DNA of 7,771 nt from Verrucomicrobiota bacterium (GCA_003219115.1 QHPN01000205.1:1-7771), one strand, 5' to 3'; positions 1 through 6,419 are shown, numbered from the stretch's first letter. The notes: a model not told the origin generated them from the letters alone. Numbers and translations are program-made.

Positions 1-7
1 ATTTCAA

Positions 8-1231
8 ATGAAGCGAATACAAATCTTACTTTTCTCGACAGTGTTGATCTTTGTTATGACCGCGTTTGGAAAGAACAACACGAGCGCCGGGCGCGCAGTT
101 GATCTTAAGTCCACGGACGGCACGATTCTGAAAGCAACCTACTTCGCTGCACCAAAGCCAGGACCGGGCGTGCTCTTATTTCATCAAAGCAACCGGACAC
201 GAAAGGAGTGGGCCGACGTGGCCGGGCAACTCGCGGCGGCGGGAATCAACACGTTGGCCTTCGATGTTCGCGGGCATGGCGAAACCGGTGGGCAAGAAAG
301 CCGCGGTCAGGCAAGAAAGAAGCAATGGCCTCTCGACCTTGACGCGGCGTTTCAATACTTGATCTCTCAGCCGGGAGTAGAGCGCGATGTCATAGGCATC
401 GGAGGCGCAGGCGTCATCGGCGTCGAAAATTCCGTCGAAACTGCGCGCCGACATTCCGATCAGGTAAAATCGCTGGTGCTACTTTCTGGAGAAACATCTC
501 GCGATGGGTTGCAATTCTTGCGACAGGCGTCGCAACTGCCAGAACTGTTCGTCGTGGCCGACGACGACGAATATTCTCCCATCGTAGAAGCGATGGAATT
601 GCTCTACATCACTGCCTCAAACCCAAGCAGGAAATTCGTGCACTACTCCGCGTCGCAAGAAGCGCCCTGGCTGTGGTATGAACCCTTCGATATCGGCAAA
701 GTTCCCGCCAAAGGCGGTCACGGTACCGACTTGTTCAAACCTCATCCGGAACTTCCCGGCATCATCGTGGACTGGTTTGTGACCACGCTGATCAAAACGC
801 CTGGTCACGCGCCGGCCGATACTGTAGCATCAGCGGCAATCCTCAATCAGATCGAGACGCCCGACGGAGTTGCGCTGGCCACGCGGCGACTGACAGAGGC
901 GCGGCAGAAAGATCCCGAAGCGCAGTTGTGGCCGGAAATTACAGTCGACATCATAGCCTCGGGCCACTTGCGCGAAGGCGATGCAAAGATGGCAATCGAA
1001 ATCTTCAAGCTTAACCTGCTGGCTTATCCCGATTCGGCCGACGCGCACAGCAATCTCGCCGACGCCTATTTGAAAGACGGCCAAAAAGATCTGGCACGGC
1101 AGCATGCAGAACAAACCCTGGCCATGCTGGATTCTCATACCTTACCGGCATCATCCTGGTCCGACACGGAGCCGCGACGCGGCGAGATCCGTCGCAGCGC
1201 GCAGCAGGTACTCAAGAAATTAAGCGAGTAG
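8..1231 (+). CDS. Exported alpha/beta-hydrolase-fold protein with C-terminal TPR-like repeats; nucleophile apparently lost
   Basis: This 407-residue protein begins with a signal-peptide-like stretch (K2-R3, then a hydrophobic run to about residue 20), so it is probably exported. Residues about 30-262 resemble a dienelactone-hydrolase-type alpha/beta hydrolase. The first strand and oxyanion-region segment is LLFHQSN (56-62), followed by FDVRGHGETGG (85-95), a candidate acid in ADDDE (184-188) and a candidate catalytic histidine in GGHGT (236-240). The nucleophile elbow, normally GxSxG, reads GGAGVIG (132-138) and has no serine or cysteine at the expected place, so catalysis is doubtful. Residues about 308-373 look like two TPR helix pairs (LREGDAKMAIEIF, then SNLADAYLKDGQKDLARQHAEQ). 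The start at 8 is chosen because a signal peptide follows directly. The frame is open to the window edge and no ribosome binding site can be judged. The gene converges on the alcohol dehydrogenase. The substrate is unknown. Confidence 0.85.
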   Translation: MKRIQILLFSTVLIFVMTAFGKNNTSAGRAVDLKSTDGTILKATYFAAPKPGPGVLLFHQSNRTRKEWADVAGQLAAAGINTLAFDVRGHGETGGQESRGQARKKQWPLDLDAAFQYLISQPGVERDVIGIGGAGVIGVENSVETARRHSDQVKSLVLLSGETSRDGLQFLRQASQLPELFVVADDDEYSPIVEAMELLYITASNPSRKFVHYSASQEAPWLWYEPFDIGKVPAKGGHGTDLFKPHPELPGIIVDWFVTTLIKTPGHAPADTVASAAILNQIETPDGVALATRRLTEARQKDPEAQLWPEITVDIIASGHLREGDAKMAIEIFKLNLLAYPDSADAHSNLADAYLKDGQKDLARQHAEQTLAMLDSHTLPASSWSDTEPRRGEIRRSAQQVLKKLSE

Positions 1232-1321
1232 CAATGCTAGGCTTCGTGTCAGCCACCTTCTCGGACGCCCGGCGCAGTGGCAAAGACTGCCGATTTCAAA
1301 CGTGGTGCATAGGAGCGTGAG

Positions 1322-1438
1322 GCGACAGATCCTCTGACATTTGCCGGCGTTGCCCTCCTTTTTATCGGCGTGGCTGTGGTCGCCTGCTATGTTCCGCCTC
1401 GTCGCGCCATGAAGGCAGATCCGATGGCTGCCCTTCGC
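1322..1438 (+). pseudogene. Decayed 3' end of a MacB/FtsX-like (ADOP-type) ABC permease gene
   Basis: Reading + from 1322 gives about 39 residues that match the extreme C-terminus of MacB/ADOP-type permeases. They begin ATDPLTF, continue as a hydrophobic helix (FAGVALLFIGVAVVACY) and then show the characteristic PPRRAMKADPMAALR. In intact family members this last helix ends the protein, with the RRA-x-x-x-DPM-x-ALR motif just before the stop. Here an in-frame TAG at 1310-1312 lies just upstream, no upstream domain is recognisable, and the frame runs past the normal end to a TAG at 1511-1513 inside the dehydrogenase gene. I therefore read it as a relic left by deletion of a permease gene, not an expressed peptide. 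It fills most of the gap between the two convergent genes; 1232-1312 shows nothing recognisable. Confidence 0.7.
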
Positions 1439-1462
1439 ACTCTGCTCTTTGTCCGTTGCCGA

Positions 1463-2503
1463 TCAAAGCGAAGCCATGTCGATGACGAAACGATATTTCA
1501 CGTCGCTCTTTAGCATGCGCTCATAGGCTTCGTTGATCTTGTCGATCGAGATAAGTTCGATGTCGCAAGTGATTCCGCGATCGGCGCAGAAGTCGAGCAT
1601 TTCTTGCGTCTCCGCGATTCCGCCAATCAAGGAACCTGCCAGCTGTCTGCGCGGCAAAACGAGATGGAACAGGTTAATTGGAATTCCCTGCGGTGGAATT
1701 CCGACGACCACGAGCGCGCCATCGCGCTTGAGCAAAGCAAGATAAGCGTTGAGATCGTGCGGCGCCGAGACGGTGTCGATGATGAAATCGAAGCGTTTCT
1801 GTTGTTTCTCCATCGCGTCTTCATCCTTCGAAATGACGACCTCGCTCGCACCCAGTCGTTTTGCGTCGTCGGACTTACCCGGCGAAGTGGTGAAGAGCGT
1901 GACGTCGGCTCCGAAAGCGCTGGCAAATTTGAGCGCCATGTGTCCAAGGCCGCCTAGACCAACGACTCCGACTCTTTGACCTTTACCAACCTTCCATTTC
2001 CGCAGGGGCGAATAAGTTGTAATCCCGGCGCATAAAAGCGGCGCCGCCGCTGCAGGATCCAGTTTATCCGAAACCCGCAGGACGAAGTCCTGATCAACGA
2101 CTATGCTGTTAGAGTATCCGCCATAGGTCATGTTACCTGTATGCGGATCTTTACTGTTATAAGTGAGGATCAACTTTTCGCAGAACTGCTCGAGATCAGC
2201 TTGGCAATTTTCGCAAACGCGATCGGAATCGACCATGCATCCGACCGCAGCCAAATCCCCCTCTTTGAATTTCTTTACGTTGCGCCCGACTTTTGTAACG
2301 CGTCCGACGATCTCATGACCGGGCACACAAGGGTAGGTGGTTCCATCCCATTCATTGCGAGCGATGTGCAAATCAGAATGACATACTCCGCAAAAAAGAA
2401 TCTCGATCTGCACATCCATGGCGCCGGGCTCCCGGCGCTCGAACGAAAATGGTTTCAATGGCTCATGTGCGGCATGAGTAGCGTACCCTTTGGTTGGCAA
2501 CAT
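1463..2503 (-). CDS. Zinc-dependent NADP-type alcohol/aldehyde dehydrogenase (YahK / cinnamyl-alcohol dehydrogenase family)
   Basis: This 346-residue cytosolic medium-chain dehydrogenase has the length usual for the family and probably interconverts aldehydes and primary alcohols. Catalytic zinc ligands are C41 (VCHSD), H63 in GHE (62-64) and C158. The Rossmann motif GLGGLG is at 182-187. The end of the second nucleotide-binding strand (TLFTTSPGK, 202-210) has no acidic residue, as in NADP-preferring members such as E. coli YahK. The structural-zinc loop holds C97, C100 and C108, but the first expected cysteine is D94 (VDSDRVC), so that site may bind zinc with an aspartate or not at all. The start at 2503 is supported by a purine-rich GAGGAAGAG just upstream. 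It lies 189 bp downstream of the Ig-repeat gene on the same strand, with a possible weak terminator between, so it is probably transcribed separately. The physiological substrate cannot be told from sequence. Confidence 0.93.
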   Translation of the reverse strand: MLPTKGYATHAAHEPLKPFSFERREPGAMDVQIEILFCGVCHSDLHIARNEWDGTTYPCVPGHEIVGRVTKVGRNVKKFKEGDLAAVGCMVDSDRVCENCQADLEQFCEKLILTYNSKDPHTGNMTYGGYSNSIVVDQDFVLRVSDKLDPAAAAPLLCAGITTYSPLRKWKVGKGQRVGVVGLGGLGHMALKFASAFGADVTLFTTSPGKSDDAKRLGASEVVISKDEDAMEKQQKRFDFIIDTVSAPHDLNAYLALLKRDGALVVVGIPPQGIPINLFHLVLPRRQLAGSLIGGIAETQEMLDFCADRGITCDIELISIDKINEAYERMLKSDVKYRFVIDMASL

Positions 2504-2600
2504 GATCTCTTCCTCTTCTCAAGAGACACAAAAGTCAATCCAACCGCGAGAGAAGTGGATGAAAGCCGAAGCAGCGAAATAGTGATCAGAGCCACTGAGC

Positions 2601-2617
2601 AAAAAGTCGGACGACTT
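2601..2617 (-). terminator. Possible weak intrinsic terminator after the Ig-repeat gene
   Basis: On the minus strand, AAGTC and GACTT can pair (a sixth G-C pair is possible at the cost of loop size) around a small GTCC loop, followed directly by a run of T. It lies about 75 nt after the stop of the Ig-repeat gene and before the dehydrogenase. The stem is short and not GC-rich, so it could also be an operator-like dyad. The rest of the gap between the two genes (2504-2692) shows no gene and no convincing sigma-70 promoter. Confidence 0.3.
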
Positions 2618-2692
2618 GACTCGGTTAGTATGACCCAGATTCGCGAGCGGTGGCCGCGCCTGAAAATGCACTCGCGCTATGAAAACACGTTT

Positions 2693-5026
2693 TTAAAACC
2701 CAGAGACCTGGTAAACCTCGACCAAGGCAATCCCGGTACCGCCGTTGTTGCCCCGAACAATCGCGGTGTAGTGGCCTGGGGAAGCAGTAACGGCTATTGC
2801 CGACTCCAAATCGTTTGGAGGCTGACGGCCGGAATTATGGATTTCGGTTTGCTGCGAATCTTTCCAGTTATTGTTAGATGCGATGACTGTTCCGTTGCCG
2901 TCATAGAGTTGCAGAGTCGGATCACCTAAGGCATTCGCTACCCCGAAGGAAGTCAGGGTTGGTCCAAGCGCGCGTACGACTAGATTTATTGACCCGCTCG
3001 CGCCGCTAACGACAAAGCCACCAATCATTACGTTGTTACCGCTTTGGACCAGGCCGCGTGTCGATATGTTAGACAACTGCGATGCCGAGAGCACATCGAC
3101 ATCGTAGACTTCGATTAATCCAACCCCGATCGTGCCGTTCTTGCCGGATTGAATCACTGTGTAATTACCAGGCTGGAGACTGAGAAGAATTGCTGATTCG
3201 CGATCATCCGGTGGCGCAAGAGCAGTTGCCTCAATCGCGGCTTGTTGCGGAACTTTCCAATCGTCGTTAGAAGTAAGCACAGCACCGGTGCCATCGTGTA
3301 ATTCCAGGACCGGATCCTGCAAAGCGTTAGCAATGCCAAAATTTGTTAGCGTTGGTCCTATGCCGCGAATAAGAACCTTCTTCGGATCCGGCCCAGTGAT
3401 GATAAACCCTCCGATACCTACCTTGCTTCCAGTTTGGACTAGGAGACGAGTGGAAACGTTTACCAGCGCAGCGGTGGCAGGAGTAGGAGTGACGCGCAAA
3501 GTGAAATCCTGAGTTGCAACAGGCGAAACACCATTGCGTGCGGTGATGATAAAGTCATAGCTGAGATCGCTGCCACTGTCAGGCGTTCCGCTGATGGTAG
3601 CGGTGCCATCGGTATTATCGACAAAGGACAACCAGGCAGGTTGCGCGCCGGCCAACTCTAGAGTCGGTGTCGGACTGCCGGTAGCGGTGATGGTAAAAGT
3701 ACCGGCGGTTCCCATGGTAAATGTGGTCGAATCGGTACTAGTAATGGCAGGCGCCTCCAGGACGGGTGGCGCATCTTGTACCGTAATGGTAAAAAGTTGT
3801 GTCGCGTCGGGCAGAGTGCCATTCGAGGCGGTGATGTTGATTGGGAAACTACCTGCCGAACCAGCTAATGCAGTTCCATCGATAGTTGCCGTTCCATCCC
3901 CATTAGGAGTGAAGTTGATCCCGGATGGCAGTGTGCCGGTGAAACCGACTGTAGCGCTCGGAACAGGCGGACTGGTCCTAACGGTAAAACTCGTGAATGT
4001 ACCGATGACAAACGTCGTGTTGTCGGCGCTGATAATAGCAGGCGGCGGATTGTCTACAAATAATGTAAACGTCTGGGTCGCGTCCGGCGCGATGCCATTC
4101 GTGGCCGTGACTGTGAATGAGTAGCTTGGCGCGCCGCCAAAATCAGGTATTCCTAACAGATTTGCCGTGCCGTCGGTGTTATCGACAAATGTCAGCCAGG
4201 CCGGCAATGTGCCAGTAAGCGTGATTGATGCGGTGGGCGTTCCAGTTGTATGAATAGTAAAGGTACCTGCCGTCCCGGCAGTAAAAGTGGTGTTGTCGGC
4301 GCTTGTGATGGTTGGAGCATGCGTTACCGGCAGAGCGTCCTGCACAGTCAGGGTAAAGACCTGGACTGCGTCGGGCTGGAAGCCGTTTGTTCCAGTAATG
4401 GTGATAAAGTAAATACCTTCCGATCCCGCTGCGGGTGTGCCGCTTAAGGTAGCCGTCCCATTGTTATGGGGAACAAATGTTACGCCTCCCGGCAAGTTGC
4501 CAGTGTAGCTGAGCGTAGTTTTCGGCTGAGTATTTCTGGTTGCAACAGTAAACGTATTCGCCGTTCCGACAATAAAGGTGGCGTTATTGACGCTAGTGAT
4601 TTTCGGCGGTCGCGTAATTGTTAGAACAAAGTTTTGTGTCGCGTTCGGTGCGACACCATTTGAAGCCGTAAACGTCAACGCATAATCGCCAACGAGGCCA
4701 AGACCATTGCCAGGCACCCCTGACAAGGTTGCGGTGCCGTCGCCGTTATCGACAAGTTTTACGCCACCAGGCAGGTGCCCGCTCGACGTAATCTTCGGGA
4801 CCGGCACACCAGTGGTGGTAACAGTAAAGGTATCCAGAACCCCTTGTGGGAAAATGACGCTGGTAGCGCTGGTGAAAGTCGGGGCAGTATCGCCCAGAAG
4901 TGCGGGAGCAACGGTAATCGTCGGTAAAATGACTGCTGCCAGGATGAATCGCCGGACAACTCGCAGCGGTAATTCAATGCGTAAACTTTTAGGATGATGG
5001 ATGGGCATAGTAGAATGGGCACCCAT
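2693..5026 (-). CDS. Large secreted Ig-repeat (He_PIG-like) protein with duplicated C-terminal beta module
   Basis: This is a 777-residue exported protein of unknown partner, probably a cell-surface or secreted adhesin or matrix protein. An N-terminal signal (R22, R25-R26, then a hydrophobic run about 28-44, likely cut near G45) precedes five Ig-like beta repeats of 92-96 residues. These lie at about 49-141, 142-237, 238-329, 330-425 and 426-520. Each carries a TFxxGTxxTFT strand, an LPxxxxFxxxxDGTAxxxGxP core and an NGxxPxATQxFTLxV end, matching the putative Ig (He_PIG) pattern. Two related modules follow (about 521-645 and 651-777), each with STRxLVQxG, IGGFxxxG, GPTLTxFGxANAL, DPxLxLxDG and NxxWK. 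The composition is rich in Thr, Gly, Asn and Val. There is no C-terminal sorting signal, transmembrane anchor or catalytic motif. Start 5026 has GAGG about 10 nt upstream; an in-frame ATG at 5008 is a less likely start. The gene appears to be monocistronic. Confidence 0.88.
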   Translation of the reverse strand: MGAHSTMPIHHPKSLRIELPLRVVRRFILAAVILPTITVAPALLGDTAPTFTSATSVIFPQGVLDTFTVTTTGVPVPKITSSGHLPGGVKLVDNGDGTATLSGVPGNGLGLVGDYALTFTASNGVAPNATQNFVLTITRPPKITSVNNATFIVGTANTFTVATRNTQPKTTLSYTGNLPGGVTFVPHNNGTATLSGTPAAGSEGIYFITITGTNGFQPDAVQVFTLTVQDALPVTHAPTITSADNTTFTAGTAGTFTIHTTGTPTASITLTGTLPAWLTFVDNTDGTANLLGIPDFGGAPSYSFTVTATNGIAPDATQTFTLFVDNPPPAIISADNTTFVIGTFTSFTVRTSPPVPSATVGFTGTLPSGINFTPNGDGTATIDGTALAGSAGSFPINITASNGTLPDATQLFTITVQDAPPVLEAPAITSTDSTTFTMGTAGTFTITATGSPTPTLELAGAQPAWLSFVDNTDGTATISGTPDSGSDLSYDFIITARNGVSPVATQDFTLRVTPTPATAALVNVSTRLLVQTGSKVGIGGFIITGPDPKKVLIRGIGPTLTNFGIANALQDPVLELHDGTGAVLTSNDDWKVPQQAAIEATALAPPDDRESAILLSLQPGNYTVIQSGKNGTIGVGLIEVYDVDVLSASQLSNISTRGLVQSGNNVMIGGFVVSGASGSINLVVRALGPTLTSFGVANALGDPTLQLYDGNGTVIASNNNWKDSQQTEIHNSGRQPPNDLESAIAVTASPGHYTAIVRGNNGGTGIALVEVYQVSGF
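2696..3466 (-). repeat. Two tandem copies of a C-terminal beta module (130-residue period)
   Basis: Copy 1 is residues 521-650 (3077-3466) and copy 2 is residues 651-777 (2696-3076) of the Ig-repeat protein. They align without shift over most of their length: LVNVSTRLLVQTG with LSNISTRGLVQSG, GPTLTNFGIANAL with GPTLTSFGVANAL, and GLIEVYDV with ALVEVYQV. The DNA has diverged far more than the protein pattern, which suggests an old duplication under selection rather than a recent repeat. Confidence 0.8.
3476..4603 (-). repeat. Internal duplication of a two-domain Ig unit (188 residues x 2)
   Basis: Ig repeats 2 and 4 resemble each other most (shared VQDA-PV linker and the AGS segment), and repeats 3 and 5 resemble each other most (PAW-L-FVDNTDGTA and GTAGTFTI). 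The offset is 188 residues for both pairs (142 to 330, 238 to 426). Unit 1 is 4040-4603 and unit 2 is 3476-4039. This indicates that a repeat 2-3 pair was copied as one 564-bp block, after which the copies diverged. Confidence 0.7.
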
Positions 5027-5060
5027 AGAGCCCGCCTCATGCCAAACGGGCAGGGGAAAT

Positions 5061-5111
5061 TACGTAGACAGTCACGGATAAGTACGTAGACGGGGTCTTA
5101 GGTAGTTAGAC
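5061..5111. promoter_or_regulatory. Phased TACGTAGAC motifs upstream of the Ig-repeat gene
   Basis: Two exact copies of TACGTAGAC lie at 5061-5069 and 5083-5091, and a 7-of-9 copy (TAGTTAGAC) lies at 5103-5111. Start-to-start spacings are 22 and 20 bp, close to two helical turns, so a regulator could bind them on one face of the DNA. The core TACGTA is itself palindromic. They lie 35-85 bp upstream of the Ig-repeat start. No clear -35/-10 pair was found beside them, and the regulator is unknown. The gap 5027-5278 otherwise holds no supported gene. Confidence 0.45.
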
Positions 5112-5278
5112 GCGATATATATTCAACTCAGTAACAGGCAAGCTCGAGACCTGTGCACTCTAATTGGTCTGCAGATTTACACGACAAATCAACGAGCAAG
5201 CCGAAGTCCAACTCGAACTCCAATGACAAAATTTCGTCGCTCGAATCGGGGGAAACAGCCCACTTGCCGTAGCGTTTT

Positions 5279-5503
5279 TCAGCCGCCGTGCTGCGGCGAG
5301 GCAGACACAGCGGTTGCAACATGCGCGATGCTTGGCGGCATCATGGCAGCCTGATGGCCGAACTGCGCGACCGCGAACAGAGTGCTGACAATCAGGAGCG
5401 TGTAGACAAGCATTTCGAATCTGCTGCGTTGTTTTTCCTCCGAGCGCACGAGAAGCGCGTAGGTGGATTCAAATGCTTCCGGATTATGAGAGATTGTTTT
5501 CAT
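5279..5503 (-). CDS. Small single-pass membrane protein, function unknown
   Basis: This is a 74-residue protein. A charged N-terminal part (1-30, with SEEKQRSRFE at 21-30) leads into one strongly hydrophobic segment (about 31-48, MLVYTLLIVSTLFAVAQF) and a short Ala/Pro/His-containing tail ending PQHGG. The charge pattern suggests the N-terminus stays in the cytoplasm. ATG at 5503 is preferred over an in-frame TTG at 5548 because the charged-then-hydrophobic layout is complete from there; no strong Shine-Dalgarno is seen. It follows the DUF2892 gene on the same strand with a 138-nt gap containing TAGACAAA motifs. I do not recognise a named family. Coding status rests on the intact membrane-protein pattern, so a chance reading frame is not fully excluded. 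Confidence 0.6.
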   Translation of the reverse strand: MKTISHNPEAFESTYALLVRSEEKQRSRFEMLVYTLLIVSTLFAVAQFGHQAAMMPPSIAHVATAVSASPQHGG

Positions 5504-5509
5504 GGCTGT

Positions 5510-5627
5510 TTGTCTATGAGATGCAGCAACCCGGCTGATCGGATTCAAAATTTTCGAAAAATCTCATGGTCTGCCGCGATCTCATTAGTCAGACGCCGCG
5601 GACGAACCGTTTTGTCTATTTTGTCTA
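5510..5627. promoter_or_regulatory. Three TAGACAAA motifs before the small membrane protein gene
   Basis: On the minus strand TAGACAAA occurs at 5510-5517, just before the ATG at 5503, and as an exact 9-bp tandem (TAGACAAAA twice) at 5610-5627. Three copies within 120 bp of noncoding DNA are unlikely by chance and suggest a regulator site. Nothing else identifies the factor. The upstream pair lies directly after the stop codon of the DUF2892 gene, so it could control the downstream small gene on its own. Confidence 0.35.
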
Positions 5628-5641
5628 GATGGGAGCGCGAT

Positions 5642-5839
5642 TTAGAGAGGCGTTTTAACGCCGCAGGCCCGGACCGCGCACCAACCGATCCATGCCTCAA
5701 AGGCGCAGAACAAAGCGATGAGGATAAAGATCGCTGCGAGCAACGGTGTTTGCGGAATGAGACAACTACCGGCAAGCAGGAAAACCACGGCGATTCCACC
5801 ACGAGCGACGCGACCTTTGCTGTCGATATTCGGCTTCAT
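5642..5839 (-). CDS. DUF2892 (YgaP-like) small inner-membrane protein
   Basis: This 65-residue protein has the usual short DUF2892 layout: a polar N-terminus MKPNIDSKGRVARG, two hydrophobic helices (about 15-28 and 33-50), and a conserved tail GWCAVRACGVKTPL at 52-65. It carries four cysteines (26, 45, 54, 59), two of them in the tail. In other bacteria this domain occurs alone or fused to rhodanese domains, as in E. coli YgaP, where it anchors the protein in the inner membrane; its own function is not established. ATG at 5839 is chosen over an in-frame GTG at 5872 because family members begin near this MKxNxDxKGR motif. It is divergent from the Spy-like gene (131 bp apart), so the two may share a control region. 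Confidence 0.75.
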   Translation of the reverse strand: MKPNIDSKGRVARGGIAVVFLLAGSCLIPQTPLLAAIFILIALFCAFEAWIGWCAVRACGVKTPL

Positions 5840-5970
5840 CTTCGGGGCGATGCGGGGATTGAATTTCAACACACACTAGATCGTCTGGGTGTTGATTGCC
5901 AGCGATATGCTATATTCAGCACGCTGGAAATTTTGAACGACAGACGCAGTCGGCCAGTCTAGTTTGCTCT

Positions 5971-6291
5971 ATGACTAAACTGATTGCGTTAGCAGTGGCA
6001 GGACTCTTTGTGGCGGGCACGACGTTCGCGGGCGAACACGGCGATTGCGCAAAGCAAGTTGGAAACAAGCAAGGGAAGATGGCTTGTGAGGTTTCATTGG
6101 CCAGTCTCAACCTGACACCCGAGCAGAAGACAAAGATGGATACGGTGATGGCTCAGCATGAGAAAGAGGGCTGCACCGAAGCGAGCGAGGCTAAATATAT
6201 GCGGGAGGCAAAGGGAATCCTGACCCAGGAGCAGTACGCGAAGTTCGAAGCCGAATGTAAGAAGAGCGACAAAGATAAGACCCAAACCTGA
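5971..6291 (+). CDS. Small exported Spy/CpxP-like LTxxQ-motif protein
   Basis: This 106-residue protein has a clear signal peptide (MTKLIALAVAGLFVAGTTFA, cut after A20) giving a mature periplasmic protein of about 86 residues. Two LTxEQ motifs (LTPEQ 49-53, LTQEQ 84-88) introduce helices rich in Lys, Glu and Met, the pattern of the LTxxQ family that includes the Spy chaperone and the CpxP regulator of envelope stress. Four cysteines (C26, C39, C68, C96) lie in the mature part; they could form disulfides or bind metal and are not a feature of E. coli Spy. The mature protein is shorter than Spy. ATG 5971 is chosen over an upstream TTG at 5896 because the signal peptide starts there; no Shine-Dalgarno is visible. 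A role in envelope or metal stress is an inference from the family. Confidence 0.8.
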   Translation: MTKLIALAVAGLFVAGTTFAGEHGDCAKQVGNKQGKMACEVSLASLNLTPEQKTKMDTVMAQHEKEGCTEASEAKYMREAKGILTQEQYAKFEAECKKSDKDKTQT

Positions 6292-6299
6292 GTCAAATC

Positions 6300-6317
6300 G
6301 TTTAAGCCGTTTAAGTC
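6300..6317 (+). repeat. 9-bp tandem repeat after the Spy-like gene
   Basis: GTTTAAGCC is followed directly by GTTTAAGTC, starting 8 nt after the stop codon. The overlapping GCCG and CGGC (6306-6309 and 6317-6320) could form a small 4-bp hairpin followed by an AT-rich stretch, so the segment might help end the Spy-like transcript. The stem is weak and no function is claimed. Confidence 0.3.
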
Positions 6318-6330
6318 GGCAATTTAGATT

Positions 6331-6361
6331 AAAACTTCGCGCCGAGAGCAATCTCGGCGCG
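6331..6361 (-). terminator. Intrinsic terminator of the metallophosphoesterase gene
   Basis: CGCGCCGAGA (6338-6347) pairs perfectly with TCTCGGCGCG (6352-6361), giving a 10-bp GC-rich stem with a four-base loop. On the minus strand the hairpin is followed by AGTTTTAATCT, a T-rich tail, and it lies about 60 nt after the stop codon of the phosphoesterase. On the plus strand the bases after the stem (CTTGGTG) are not T-rich, so it should work mainly for the minus-strand gene, although the hairpin may also slow readthrough from the convergent Spy-like gene. Confidence 0.8.
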
Positions 6362-6419
6362 CTTGGTGTACACGAGATGCCGGTTCGCAAGCTAATGGCA
6401 AGCGAAAAGTCAGGAGTAA

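Noticed and set aside
2141..2929. 262-residue open frame on the plus strand
   Set aside because: It runs antisense to the N-terminal half of the dehydrogenase, the gap and the 3' end of the Ig-repeat gene. It has no recognisable motif, while the minus-strand genes are clear.
3594..4124. 176-residue Val/Pro-rich open frame on the plus strand
   Set aside because: It is the antisense of the Ig repeats; its repetitive composition mirrors the Thr/Gly/Asn-rich repeats on the other strand.
5061..5111. TACGTAGAC copies considered as a CRISPR or minisatellite
   Set aside because: There are only two exact 9-bp copies plus one degenerate copy with 11-13 bp between, too short and too few for a CRISPR array; a regulator site fits better.
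5128..5322. 64-residue minus-strand open frame overlapping the end of the small membrane-protein gene
   Set aside because: It has no recognisable motif or membrane segment, overlaps its neighbour by over 40 bases, and shows no ribosome binding site.
5892..5918. Possible sigma-70 promoter (TTGATT ... TATATT) before the Spy-like gene
   Set aside because: The spacing between the two boxes is only 13-15 nt and no better-spaced pair was found, so I did not annotate it.
5288..5962. 224-residue open frame on the plus strand
   Set aside because: It spans, antisense, both small membrane-protein genes. It is rich in Arg and Cys with no signal, domain or repeat, whereas the minus-strand DUF2892 product is recognisable.
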